A stretch of DNA of 52,860 nucleotides from Pseudomonadota bacterium (GCA_022563195.1 JADFNV010000022.1:1-52860), one strand, 5' to 3'; shown: positions 1-7,890, counted from the first letter of the stretch. Made by a program: numbers and translations. The notes: a model not told the origin generated them from the letters alone.

Positions 1-144
1 ACGCACAGCACGTTTGAATGCTCGGAATAACTCACGCTCGTCAAATTCCGCATCTTCGATTGTGTTTTCCACAGCTATAGACAACGCTTTACGCATTTCC
101 GACGACAAGTGATCGACGATCTCTTCCATTTTCACCCGGGCCAT
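1..144 (-). CDS. Small hypothetical protein, C-terminus outside window
   Basis: An open frame runs from an ATG at 144 to the window edge, giving 48 residues without a stop. It starts MARVKMEEIVDHL and is rich in charged, helix-forming residues with alternating Glu/Asp and Arg/Lys. A strong ribosome binding site, AGGAGG (complement of 155-160), lies about ten bases before the ATG, which is the best evidence that it is real. I do not recognise the family and give no function. It points away from the next gene and lies in the accessory block ended by the tRNA remnants. Confidence 0.6.
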   Translation of the reverse strand, partial: MARVKMEEIVDHLSSEMRKALSIAVENTIEDAEFDERELFRAFKRAVR

Positions 145-294
145 TTGAATTTGTCCTCCTCGCAGACATTGCCAAATATGCGAACAATCGACTAATTGTA
201 TAATACTGGGGTGTATTATTCAGGTTGGCAGTTACGTACTTTTTACACCGCCAAGTACGGTATGCGGCATAGGCGCTTGAGTGCTTAATCAGCG

Positions 295-963
295 ATGACG
301 TGGATCTCAAATAACGGTAGCTGGGTAACGCTTACCGGTGGCGTTACTGTGATGATCGGCAGTTTCATCGCCGTTCTCGGCGTATTCCTATCAAGTAAGT
401 CGTCCGAGACCAAAAGTGATGAAATCGCGTCGTTAAGCCGACAAAACGCTGAGCTAAGCGCGAAAGTGGCCGCTTACGCTACCGGAGGTAACAGTTATTT
501 TTACCTCCATGTTAACGACTACGGCACTGATAATCCTACTGCCGATATAAGGCACGAAGGAGACAATCCAATTCGCGACGCCGAGATAATTATCTTCGAC
601 GTGACCGGGCAGATTCCAGATATCGCCAGCGGACAGACCACTCGTTATGATCTTGAAAATGCGCCACAAGTAACAGTAAGGGTGGCAGTGTCTTATCCCC
701 ATGGGGCGCGCCACCTCACGCAATTTCCATTTGAACGCAATCCGAGCAATTCGTTTTATGCTTACTTCATCCATGTATATGCGAACAACGGCAACGTCCG
801 TCAACAACTTCAACTTGAAAAGGTCGAAGGCACATGGCAGCAAGCCTATGTAGTGGAGAGGGATGACGAAGGGACGCTCCGACCATTGACACAGCACTTT
901 GATGATGCCTTCACTGAGGATCAAATCGGGCGACTAAAGCATCAGGTAACCCAGCGACAGTAG
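295..963 (+). CDS. Membrane-anchored hypothetical protein
   Basis: Protein of 222 residues with one N-terminal hydrophobic segment (about residues 10-33), then a short heptad-like stretch (about 41-60, DEIASLSRQNAELSAKV) and a polar domain of about 150 residues rich in Asn, Tyr and acidic residues. This suggests a single-pass membrane protein whose soluble domain is held off the membrane by a short coiled coil. I recognise no catalytic motif. The start at 295 has only a weak ribosome binding site; Met20 is an alternative but would cut the hydrophobic segment. Base composition is more AT-rich than the housekeeping genes downstream, fitting an acquired region. Confidence 0.6.
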   Translation: MTWISNNGSWVTLTGGVTVMIGSFIAVLGVFLSSKSSETKSDEIASLSRQNAELSAKVAAYATGGNSYFYLHVNDYGTDNPTADIRHEGDNPIRDAEIIIFDVTGQIPDIASGQTTRYDLENAPQVTVRVAVSYPHGARHLTQFPFERNPSNSFYAYFIHVYANNGNVRQQLQLEKVEGTWQQAYVVERDDEGTLRPLTQHFDDAFTEDQIGRLKHQVTQRQ

Positions 964-1055
964 TATTCTCAAGGGTGGCACGCTCCGCCGATTCCCGCTC
1001 GAATAGCCCACTTTCACCCCGAGCATTGGCATCCCGAGCGAAGCATCATGGCCCA

Positions 1056-1193
1056 ATGCTCACCGAACTCTTCATTGAAGCCCTGCTGGTCGACGAAAAG
1101 GCTGCTGACATTATCTGGGAGGCTTGGGATGCTGGCGAGATCAGTAATTACTGGGCGCTGTGGCTTGGTGGTCTATTGCCTGCACGTGCATAA
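1056..1193 (+). CDS. Possible 45-residue hypothetical protein
   Basis: From the ATG at 1056 the frame encodes an acidic, Trp-rich peptide starting MLTELFIEALLVDEKAAD. The composition up to about residue 30 looks like a real helical protein. The last 15 residues look less protein-like, so this may be a decayed or frame-shifted remnant. The frame stays open upstream to about 975, but that part reads as non-coding. It lies seven bases before the gene at 1201. No function is assigned. Confidence 0.3.
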   Translation: MLTELFIEALLVDEKAADIIWEAWDAGEISNYWALWLGGLLPARA

Positions 1194-1200
1194 TCTATGC

Positions 1201-1854
1201 ATGAAATGGTACAGGAAACTAAAGATCGCCCGCGATTCCATACTCAAGACCGAAAGAGAGCCGTGGGAATCCGCGACGGCCAAACTTGACGAAGCGCAGG
1301 CTGCGATTGACGAGATGGAGGCAGCACAAGACAGAGTCGCATTCGAAAACGGTTGGTCTCATTTCGTTGACGCTTTAGAGGAAAGCTGGACAAGTTTTTT
1401 CGATGAAGGAAAAGCCATTTCAAGCAAGTTTCAACCGTGGGCAGGGCCATTAGATAAGAGCAGAAAAAAGGATTGGTTATTGCGCTATTTGTATGAAGCC
1501 CGTAATCAGAGCCAACACGCGCAAGTAAAACTAGATTGGGAAGACCCAGTTGCTCTAATCGCGCCGGGTTTTAGCGGCCACATAAAGGAAATAAAGGGTT
1601 TCTCTGACGGGTCAGTCGTATTTGATGCTGAACCCTACGTGCAGGGTGGCGAGGAGAATTTGCAGTTCGTGCATCAAGGTGGTGGAGCGGTGCTTCCGAC
1701 GGTAGTGAACGGAAAAACCAAGGAGACATTTCCGCCTCCGACAGTTCATCAAGGATTGCCTATCGATGTGCCATCACCTGTAGAAGCAGCTCGATTGGGT
1801 GTCGATTATTATAGGGGCGTTTTACTGAATGCCAGAAAGAAGTTTGGGGCGTGA
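1201..1854 (+). CDS. Hypothetical cytosolic protein
   Basis: I chose the ATG at 1201 (MKWYRKLKIARDS) because the in-frame extension upstream to 1048 reads as out-of-frame translation of the preceding small ORF. The protein has about 217 residues. The N-terminal half is helical and charged (AKLDEAQAAIDEMEAAQDRV); the C-terminal half is richer in Gly, Pro and Val. There is no signal peptide, membrane helix or known catalytic motif. The segment ending YLYEARNQSQHA is typical of helical proteins, not of a named family that I can defend. It is the last gene before the tRNA attachment remnant. Confidence 0.55.
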   Translation: MKWYRKLKIARDSILKTEREPWESATAKLDEAQAAIDEMEAAQDRVAFENGWSHFVDALEESWTSFFDEGKAISSKFQPWAGPLDKSRKKDWLLRYLYEARNQSQHAQVKLDWEDPVALIAPGFSGHIKEIKGFSDGSVVFDAEPYVQGGEENLQFVHQGGGAVLPTVVNGKTKETFPPPTVHQGLPIDVPSPVEAARLGVDYYRGVLLNARKKFGA

Positions 1855-1979
1855 TACAAGCAATTTGCCCCGTATTTGCCCCGAAGGGGGGCGAAAAGGG
1901 GCGGGTTGAGACGAACTCAAACGCCCGTAATTTGTTGAATTGATTACGTCTCAGTACGTTCCGGCCCCTCCCCGCTAAG

Positions 1980-2025
1980 CTTCCTAATCTGGGGGTCAGA
2001 GGTTCAAATCCTCTTCGGGACGCCA
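1980..2025 (+). pseudogene. Truncated tRNA-Arg(CCU) 3' half, probable attachment site
   Basis: The sequence reads as the 3' part of a tRNA. It has an anticodon loop TTCCTAA (CCU with U33 and A37), a 3' anticodon stem, a five-base variable loop, a T arm with stem AGAGG/CCTCT around TTCAAAT, an acceptor strand TCGGGAC, discriminator G and an encoded CCA. No matching 5' half (acceptor strand GTCCCGA or a D arm) precedes it; upstream lies GC-rich sequence with short inverted repeats. A tRNA truncated at the anticodon loop is the usual scar of tyrosine-recombinase integration into a tRNA gene. The stretch 1855-1979 holds no gene. Confidence 0.7.
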
Positions 2026-2226
2026 TATTTTTCATTTTTTTAACGGCTTAGAAATTAGGAAGTTTCCGATTCAATATAACTATGGACTGAACGATTCCTT
2101 CCGCGCAGCGCTCCACGCAGTATTTCTGCGAACTAGGCTAGACTTAATGACGCTAGCCCACAACGCAAGTCACTATCTTGTGGATTCTAGTTCCGTCTAG
2201 TACCGTTACGGCGGCCCGGAATCGAG
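2026..2226. other. Spacer between two tRNA remnants, no gene seen
   Basis: About 200 bases with no convincing reading frame, no complete tRNA and no obvious terminator. It is bracketed by the two tRNA 3' halves and probably derives from the end of an integrated element or from ancestral inter-tRNA sequence. Confidence 0.5.
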
Positions 2227-2281
2227 CTCAAAATCCGGTTCTGGAAACAGAGTGAGAGTTCGATTCTCTCTCCCGGCACCA
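2227..2281 (+). pseudogene. Truncated tRNA-Leu(CAA) 3' half, probable attachment site
   Basis: This starts at an anticodon loop CTCAAAA (CAA, Leu), then has a 3' stem TCCGG, a long variable arm with a TTCTG/CAGAG stem as in leucine tRNAs, a T arm GAGAG-TTCGATT-CTCTC, an acceptor strand TCCCGGC, discriminator A and CCA. The 5' half (acceptor GCCGGGA, D arm) is missing; the preceding bases do not pair. Like the Arg remnant 200 bases upstream, it breaks at the anticodon loop, as expected for an integrase core site. The NUDIX gene starts 28 bases further on, so this is probably the boundary between accessory DNA and the core chromosome. Confidence 0.7.
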
Positions 2282-2309
2282 TGCCTCACACAGGCAGACT
2301 TTTCCCACG

Positions 2310-2843
2310 ATGAAATATTGCTCCAACTGCGGCAAACAAGTTTCCCGCCGAGTGCCAGAAAACGACAACCAGGAGCGTTGGATTTGCGATTCCTGCGACA
2401 TCGTCCACTATCAAAATCCGAAGCTCGTCGTCGGCTGTATCGCCGAAAAGGACGGCAAGATCCTGCTTTGCAAGCGCGCGATTCAACCGCGCTATGGATT
2501 CTGGACCGTGCCCGCCGGTTTCATGGAACTTGGCGAATCACTGGCTCAGGGCGCCGCTCGCGAAACGCTCGAAGAAGCCTGTGCCGAGGTGCAGATCGGG
2601 CATATGTTCGCAGCCGTCGACGTCGTTGACGCCGGCCAGGTACACATCTTCTTTACAGCGAAACTACTCGGCGATTTCAGCGTTGGCGATGAAAGCCTGG
2701 AGGTCGCAATGTTCGGTCCGGACGAGATCCCCTGGGACGATATCGCATTTCGCAGCGGGCGCTATGCGCTGGAAAAATACCTGGAGGACGGCGGCCAGAA
2801 TAACGGCGTGCATGTTCACGAGTTGCGCAGCAAACGATTTTAG
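2310..2843 (+). CDS. NUDIX hydrolase with N-terminal zinc ribbon
   Basis: Protein of 177 residues. Two CxxC pairs (C4/C7 and C26/C29) form a small zinc ribbon, followed by a Nudix domain. The Nudix box is complete: G70, E76, R84-E85 and E88-E89 in the spacing GX5EX7REXXEE. Such enzymes hydrolyse nucleoside diphosphates linked to another group, often ADP-ribose or NADH-type substrates; the substrate cannot be read from the sequence. The layout resembles the zinc-ribbon Nudix proteins of COG1051 more than full-length NudC. The last bases overlap the end of the convergent dsbC by four bases. Confidence 0.85.
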   Translation: MKYCSNCGKQVSRRVPENDNQERWICDSCDIVHYQNPKLVVGCIAEKDGKILLCKRAIQPRYGFWTVPAGFMELGESLAQGAARETLEEACAEVQIGHMFAAVDVVDAGQVHIFFTAKLLGDFSVGDESLEVAMFGPDEIPWDDIAFRSGRYALEKYLEDGGQNNGVHVHELRSKRF

Positions 2844-3601
2844 GGATTGCTTGAGGCGTTCTGGTCGAGCCGGGCCTTGAGCTGGTCGGGAGGCAGATAG
2901 CCGCTGATCAACGTGCCATCGTCGAGCACGATGGCTGGCGTGCCGCTCAGGCCAATATCGCGACCCAGCGAGTAGTGGTCCTGAACCATCGACGATTCGC
3001 AGCTGGCTGACGAGAAGCTACGATCCAGCTTTGCCATCGTCAGCGCATTGCGGCGATCTTCGGAGCACCAGACCTGCTTGGACGTAGTCCACGACTGTGA
3101 CGTCGGGCCATTGCGCGGATACAACAGGTAGCGGACCTCGATACCATGCGCCATGTAATCATTGATCTGGCTGTGCAAGCGCCGGCAATAAGTACAGTCG
3201 ACGTCGGTAAATATCGACACCGAATACTTCACTTCGGCAGGCGAGAAAAGAATGACCTGATCGTCTCGCAATGATGCCATCAGTTCGCGCCGGCCGGCAT
3301 TGCGAGCGGACTCGCTCAGATTGACATTCTGATCGAGATCGATCATGTCGCCTTGCAGCAGGTAGCGACCGTCTGCCGAGATATAGACAATGACGGATCC
3401 CTTGTGAATCATGTACCAGCCCTCGACCGGGCTCGTACTAACGTCCTCGGCGTCGATCAGGTCGAACATATCGGCGACTTTCTGCCGCACCTGCTCGAGC
3501 TCGGCACTGACCTCGTCGGCCATGGCCGGCGACAAAATGAGTGCTGTCACCAAGGTGATCAGCAGGCGCATGTATGGGTAGATGTAAAGACGGCTATTCA
3601 T
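2840..3601 (-). CDS. dsbC: Thiol:disulfide interchange protein DsbC
   Basis: Periplasmic disulfide isomerase, 253 residues. It has an N-terminal signal segment (hydrophobic about residues 12-26, Ala-rich end before DEVSAELEQ), an N-terminal dimerisation domain and a thioredoxin-like domain with the redox motif C136-T-Y-C139. The cis-proline loop is SGTPAIV, and a second cysteine pair (VWCSED and SASCESS) probably forms the structural disulfide. In E. coli DsbC the motif is CGYC; here Gly is Thr. The start at 3601 has an AGGATGA ribosome binding site; Met11 is an alternative with none. It lies just downstream of xerD on the same strand, an arrangement also found in E. coli. Confidence 0.9.
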   Translation of the reverse strand: MNSRLYIYPYMRLLITLVTALILSPAMADEVSAELEQVRQKVADMFDLIDAEDVSTSPVEGWYMIHKGSVIVYISADGRYLLQGDMIDLDQNVNLSESARNAGRRELMASLRDDQVILFSPAEVKYSVSIFTDVDCTYCRRLHSQINDYMAHGIEVRYLLYPRNGPTSQSWTTSKQVWCSEDRRNALTMAKLDRSFSSASCESSMVQDHYSLGRDIGLSGTPAIVLDDGTLISGYLPPDQLKARLDQNASSNP

Positions 3602-3689
3602 TGATCATCCTGGCGTCAGGCGCCCCTTTTCAATGGACCCTTCAGGCCCAGCAGGGTTCCCGGCCTGGGATTGTAGCATCAGCAGGCTG

Positions 3690-4631
3690 CTAGCCTCGTG
3701 GGTGGTGCTCGCTGTGCAAGTCCTTCAAACGCTCTTTGGCAACGTGCGTGTAAATCTGTGTCGTCGAAAGGTCACTGTGGCCCAGCAACAGCTGCACAAC
3801 GCGCAAGTCAGCGCCACGATTGAGCAGGTGCGTCGCGAAAGCGTGACGCAGGCTGTGCGGGGACATCTTTTTGCGAATACCGGCTTTCTCAGCGTAGCGC
3901 TTGATGATGTGCCAGAACGCCTGTCGCGTCATGCGATCGCCGCGGCGTGTTGGGAACATGTAATCAGTTTGCCGTTCCAGCAAGATTTCCATGCGCGGCC
4001 CATCGATGAAGTCCCTGAGCCAGCGCAGAGATTCTTCGCCTAACGGGATCAGCCGCTCACGATCACCCTTGCCGATAATTCGCAACACACCTTGATTGAA
4101 GTTGACCTGCGACTGCGTGAGATTGATCAGTTCAGAGACGCGTAGTCCGGTCGCATACAACAGCTCGAGCATTGCACGATCGCGATGGCCGAGCGGCTCA
4201 TCGGTATTCGGTGCATTGAGCAGCGATTCCACTTCGTCCTCGCTTAGCGTTTTGGGCAACGAGCGGCCAATGCGTGGCATCTCTATATCGGCAGTGGGAT
4301 CATTGTCACGCAGTCCTTCGCGCATGATGTAGCGGAAGAAGCGGCGAAAGCTCGACAATTGTCGCGCCGTTGAGCGTGGCTTGGCGCCACCTTCGACACG
4401 ACCTGCAATGAATTTCAACAAGTCCGCCTTGTCGGCCATATCAATCGTCTTGTCTTGTTTTGAAAGACCACGGCCGAGTGTCATCAGATCGGCCCGATAG
4501 GCTCCGAGCGTGTTCTTCGACAGGCCGCGTTCCATCCAGATCGCGTCAAGAAACTTATCAACGAACTCCTCGGAGCGCGCAACGGTCTGGGATTCCGTAG
4601 TGTGTTGCTCTGTACTAGCCATAATTTCCAT
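3690..4631 (-). CDS. xerD: Site-specific tyrosine recombinase XerD
   Basis: Tyrosine recombinase that, with XerC, resolves chromosome dimers at dif. It has an N-terminal SAM-like DNA-binding domain (FLDAIWMERGLSKNTLGAY) and a catalytic domain with the full set of active residues: Arg in ATGLRVSEL, Lys in GKGDRER, His-x-x-Arg in HSLRH, His in LGHSDL and Tyr in TQIYTHV. The start is ambiguous: ATG at 4631 (MEIMAST) or 4622 (MASTEQ), both giving a slightly longer N-terminus than E. coli XerD. The pairing with dsbC and the core sequence support XerD over a phage integrase, even though tRNA attachment remnants lie nearby. Confidence 0.9.
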   Translation of the reverse strand: MEIMASTEQHTTESQTVARSEEFVDKFLDAIWMERGLSKNTLGAYRADLMTLGRGLSKQDKTIDMADKADLLKFIAGRVEGGAKPRSTARQLSSFRRFFRYIMREGLRDNDPTADIEMPRIGRSLPKTLSEDEVESLLNAPNTDEPLGHRDRAMLELLYATGLRVSELINLTQSQVNFNQGVLRIIGKGDRERLIPLGEESLRWLRDFIDGPRMEILLERQTDYMFPTRRGDRMTRQAFWHIIKRYAEKAGIRKKMSPHSLRHAFATHLLNRGADLRVVQLLLGHSDLSTTQIYTHVAKERLKDLHSEHHPRG

Positions 4632-4824
4632 CTTGTCGGTCCCGCAATCCTTTGCATGTGTAGCGCTCAGAGCCGATCTGCACATTCATATCGGCAGACT
4701 GGTTGCATACGCCGGTTCTTAAACTCGCGCGTGAGCCCCGCGTCAGTCTCACAATCAGCACCTTGGACGCCCAAGCGACGGTTTTTTCAAGGTTTTGAGT
4801 ATGATTACGATACTCTGCAATCGA

Positions 4825-4840
4825 CGTGACCGCTGTCACA
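4825..4840. promoter_or_regulatory. CRP/Vfr-like binding site 1
   Basis: CGTGA-N6-TCACA matches the CRP half-site pattern TGTGA-N6-TCACA at nine of ten positions. It sits 82 bases before the acyltransferase start at 4922, in the divergent gap with xerD. The call rests on motif match alone; this short pattern can occur by chance. Confidence 0.4.
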
Positions 4841-4863
4841 ATTTCTGTAAGGCATTAACATAA

Positions 4864-4879
4864 AGTGATCTGCGTCACA
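4864..4879. promoter_or_regulatory. CRP/Vfr-like binding site 2
   Basis: AGTGA-N6-TCACA matches the CRP pattern at nine of ten positions. Its centre is 39 bases from that of site 1 and about 50 bases before the start codon at 4922. Two near-consensus sites in one divergent gap make chance less likely than a single hit, and would suit carbon-source control of the lipid operon downstream. The rest of the gap (4632-4921) shows no gene. Confidence 0.45.
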
Positions 4880-4921
4880 TTACGCGACACCGACCGCAGC
4901 CACTTCGGACATTATTGAGAG

Positions 4922-5707
4922 ATGAATCGCCAATCACCCGGAACACGAATACGGTTTCGTGACGCTTTGTTCGGCGTCTACGCATGGATCGTATTCGGCG
5001 GATGCATTCTGCTTGGGCTGCTCGTCGCGCTCCTGGTCCCGGGTCACGGGCGTCGTTGCCGTTATCTGGCCGCGATCGCACGAGCAATATTCGTGCTGTC
5101 GAGGGTCCCGATCGACGTACGAGGCCTCGACAACGTTCCCGAGGGGCACAGCGTCGTCGTTGCGAATCACGCGAGCTATGTCGACGGATTTTTGCTCAAG
5201 GGATACTTGCCAGCCCGCTACTCATTCGTTATCAAGGGCGAAATGCGAGACATCTGGTTCGTGCACTTTCTTCTGCGGCGCGCCGGATCACGATTTGTTG
5301 AACGATTCGAAGCAGCTGGAAGTACGCGAGATGCGAGAAAAATAATCATGGCCGCAAAGGATGGCGAATCGCTTACCTTTTTTCCCGAGGGGACGTTTAT
5401 CAAAGAACCGGGCGTCGGCCGATTTCGGGCGGGCGCGTTCGTTTCTGCGATCAAGGGTGCAATGCCGGTGGTGCCGATCGCGATTTCGGGAACGCGCGCC
5501 ATGATGCCGTCCGAGCAACATCTGCCACGGCCGGTACCTTTGCGAATCGATATACTGCCCCCTATCATGCCCGACGATCCTGCCTTCAAAGATCACAAAG
5601 TGTTGGCGGAAAAAGCCCGACAAAAAATTCTCGATATCCTTGACGAGCCCGACCTGTGCGCGCGCAGCACGTCGGACTCGGCAACCACAAGCGAAGATCA
5701 CTCATGA
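4922..5707 (+). CDS. 1-acyl-glycerol-phosphate acyltransferase-like protein
   Basis: Protein of 261 residues of the PlsC-type acyltransferase family, which transfers an acyl group to a lysophospholipid or similar acceptor at the inner membrane. It has a hydrophobic N-terminal segment (about residues 17-40), then the catalytic motif H83-X4-D88 (NHASYVD) and the acyl-acceptor motif FPEGT (154-158). Acceptor specificity is unknown. The ATG start lies 43 bases after the second CRP-like site. The stop overlaps the thiolase start in ATGA, so translation of the two is probably coupled. Confidence 0.85.
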   Translation: MNRQSPGTRIRFRDALFGVYAWIVFGGCILLGLLVALLVPGHGRRCRYLAAIARAIFVLSRVPIDVRGLDNVPEGHSVVVANHASYVDGFLLKGYLPARYSFVIKGEMRDIWFVHFLLRRAGSRFVERFEAAGSTRDARKIIMAAKDGESLTFFPEGTFIKEPGVGRFRAGAFVSAIKGAMPVVPIAISGTRAMMPSEQHLPRPVPLRIDILPPIMPDDPAFKDHKVLAEKARQKILDILDEPDLCARSTSDSATTSEDHS

Positions 5708-6885
5708 GTACTGACCCCATCGTTATCGTTGCCGCAAAACGCACACCGATCGGCGCATTCCAGGGTGCACTGGCTGGAGCAACTGCCCCGGAACTCGGCG
5801 CTGTGGCAATCGCCAGTGCGATTACGGACTCCGGTATCGACCCTGGCGATGTCGGCCAGGTGTTGATGGGTTGTGTCTTGTCGGCCGGTCTCGGCCAGGC
5901 ACCTGCGCGACAAGCGGCACTCGCCGCAGGCATCCCGGTCAGCACGCCTTGTACAACCGTCAATAAGATGTGCGGCTCCGGCATGCAAGCGATTATGTTC
6001 GGCCACGATCTTGTGAAGGCCGGAAGTACGTCGGTCGTGGTTGCCGGGGGCCTCGAATCGATGAGTAATGCCCCGTACCTGCTGCCCAAAGCGCGCAGCG
6101 GCTACCGCATGGGACATCAGGAAATTATTGACCACATGTTTTACGACGGCCTGCAAGACCCCTACGAAGGCGAATTGATGGGACATTTTGCGGAAAACAC
6201 GGCGAGTAAGTACGGCTTTTCCCGCGAACAGCAGGACGCGTTCGCGATCGAGTCGGTTACACGCGCGCAAAACGCAGACGCGAATGGTGCGTTTGTCGCC
6301 GAGATCGCGCCCGTTACCGTAAAGACCCGCAAGGGCGAGCAAATCGTTAGCAAGGATGAAACACCCGGAACCGTCGACATCGATAAAATTCCGACCTTGC
6401 GTGCCGCATTTCGATCCGACGGTACGGTCACCGCCGCGAGTTCATCGTCAATTGCCGACGGCGCCTCCGCCGTGGTCCTGATGGCAGCAACAGAGGCAGA
6501 AAGACGTGGCCTCAAACCGATCGCACGGATCCTGGGACACTCGAGCTTCGCGCAAGAACCCGCCTGGTTTACGACAGCGCCGGTATCAGCGATCAGGATC
6601 CTGCACGACATGCTCGGCTGGAAGCCGGATAACGTCGACCTGTATGAGATCAACGAGGCTTTCGCCGTCGTGACGATGGCTGCCATGGTCGATATCGGCA
6701 TCGATCACGCGAAGGTCAATGTAAATGGCGGCGCCTGCGCACTAGGGCATCCGATCGGTGCATCCGGTGCTCGCATCACGACGACTTTATTGCAAGCGCT
6801 GATAGCGCGTAAGCTAAGACGCGGAGTGGCATCACTTTGCATCGGTGGCGGCGAGGCTGTCGCAATCGGAATCGAAATCATCTAG
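5704..6885 (+). CDS. Acetyl-CoA acetyltransferase (thiolase)
   Basis: Thiolase of 393 residues, catalysing condensation of two acetyl-CoA or thiolysis of 3-ketoacyl-CoA. The catalytic set is complete: nucleophile C90 (NKMCGSGMQA), H349 (ALGHPIGASGAR) and C379 (CIGGGEAVA). Length and motifs fit the biosynthetic/acetoacetyl thiolase group (AtoB/PhaA type) rather than the shorter FadA. I chose the ATG at 5704, which overlaps the preceding stop by four bases; an in-frame extension upstream would lie within the acyltransferase gene. Together with the next gene it probably degrades branched or short 3-hydroxyacyl-CoA, as in isoleucine breakdown. Confidence 0.9.
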   Translation: MSTDPIVIVAAKRTPIGAFQGALAGATAPELGAVAIASAITDSGIDPGDVGQVLMGCVLSAGLGQAPARQAALAAGIPVSTPCTTVNKMCGSGMQAIMFGHDLVKAGSTSVVVAGGLESMSNAPYLLPKARSGYRMGHQEIIDHMFYDGLQDPYEGELMGHFAENTASKYGFSREQQDAFAIESVTRAQNADANGAFVAEIAPVTVKTRKGEQIVSKDETPGTVDIDKIPTLRAAFRSDGTVTAASSSSIADGASAVVLMAATEAERRGLKPIARILGHSSFAQEPAWFTTAPVSAIRILHDMLGWKPDNVDLYEINEAFAVVTMAAMVDIGIDHAKVNVNGGACALGHPIGASGARITTTLLQALIARKLRRGVASLCIGGGEAVAIGIEII

Positions 6886-6894
6886 GGAGAAAGA

Positions 6895-7662
6895 ATGGAC
6901 CTGGCAATTGCAAAGGCCGTCATAACGGGCGGTGCATCGGGACTCGGATTCGCCACCGCACAGCGAGTCATTGACGCAGGGGGACAGGTCGTTCTGCTCG
7001 ATATCAACGATGAACAAGGCGCAGCCAGCGCGGCGACGCTGGGTGAGCGTGCCGCATTTCTGAAGACTGATGTGGCGGATGAAACATCTGTAAAGACCGT
7101 AATGGAGCAGGCCAATAAAATCATGGGTGGCATCACGTTCGCCGTCAATTGTGCTGGCATTGCAACGGCGGGACGCACGCTGGGACGCGACGGTCCATGG
7201 CCAAGCGAGAACTTCAACAAGGTGATTCAGGTCAACCTGGTTGGCAGCTTCAACGTGACCAAGGAAGCCGCTGCATTCATGCAACACAACGATCCGACCG
7301 AAGACGGCGAACGCGGTGTCATTATCAGCACGGCGTCGATTGCGGCATTCGAGGGCCAGATCGGCCAGGCAGCATATTCCGCATCCAAAGGCGGCATCGT
7401 TGGCATGATGTTGCCGATCGCAAGAGAGTTCGCCCAATTCGGCATTCGAGTCAACACGATCGCCCCCGGAGTATTCCTGACGCCGATGGTTGCGGGCATG
7501 TCGGATGCAGTGCAGGAGTCGTTGGCCCGCCAAATACCATTTCCGCCGCGACTCGGCAGACCCGAAGAATACGCGGACACGGCCGCATTCATCTACAGCA
7601 CCGCCATGGTCAATGGCGAAACGATCCGCGTCGACGGCGCCATACGAATGCAGCCAAAATAG
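6895..7662 (+). CDS. 3-hydroxyacyl-CoA dehydrogenase type II (HSD17B10-like SDR)
   Basis: Short-chain dehydrogenase of 255 residues that oxidises 3-hydroxyacyl-CoA with NAD. Visible features are the Rossmann motif G12-x3-G16-x-G18 (TGGASGLG), the NCAG motif near residue 85 and the catalytic residues S148, Y161 and K165 (YSASK). The segments [19 protein letters not shown] and [15 protein letters not shown] are typical of the mitochondrial HSD10 group, which acts on 2-methyl-3-hydroxybutyryl-CoA and straight-chain substrates. It follows the thiolase by nine bases with ribosome binding site GGGAGAAAG, so the two steps probably work in sequence. Confidence 0.9.
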   Translation: MDLAIAKAVITGGASGLGFATAQRVIDAGGQVVLLDINDEQGAASAATLGERAAFLKTDVADETSVKTVMEQANKIMGGITFAVNCAGIATAGRTLGRDGPWPSENFNKVIQVNLVGSFNVTKEAAAFMQHNDPTEDGERGVIISTASIAAFEGQIGQAAYSASKGGIVGMMLPIAREFAQFGIRVNTIAPGVFLTPMVAGMSDAVQESLARQIPFPPRLGRPEEYADTAAFIYSTAMVNGETIRVDGAIRMQPK

Positions 7663-7747
7663 ACCTGCGCACCAGGTTGCGAGGAGTGCGCCTGTTGGAG
7701 CCCGCCCGCTGGCCTTTCGTCGCCAATAGTTCCACGCAAAGGTCCAG

Positions 7748-7890
7748 CAGGGGCACGGTATCGGTGTGTTTGCTCGCGCGTCGTCCGCAGCGCTGCGACG
7801 CAGGACGCCCAAGCAAGCGCAGGCCGATCCGAGCGAGGCAGGACGCCGAGCGAGGTTAAGCGCGAGCAAATACCCGGAACCGTGCCCCTG
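7748..7890. repeat. Long imperfect inverted repeat between convergent genes
   Basis: The left arm (7748-7779) and right arm (7860-7890) are near-perfect reverse complements over about 31 bases, each starting outermost with CAGGGGCACGG and ending with TTTGCTCGCGC in the arm orientation. The 80-base interior contains direct repeats of GCAGGACGCC. The block fills the gap between the SDR and the convergent ETF-ubiquinone oxidoreductase. Part of an arm (GGGTATTTGCTCGCGCTTAA) recurs near 34388. It may work as a transcript-end hairpin; it has no T-tract. Confidence 0.75.

Noticed and set aside
454..924. Long minus-strand frame opposite the membrane protein
   Set aside because: It is a shadow of the 295-963 gene; codon composition and start context are worse.
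3690..4631. XerD as the integrase of the upstream element
   Set aside because: It pairs with dsbC as in core genomes and has XerD-type motifs, so it is not the mobile element's own integrase.
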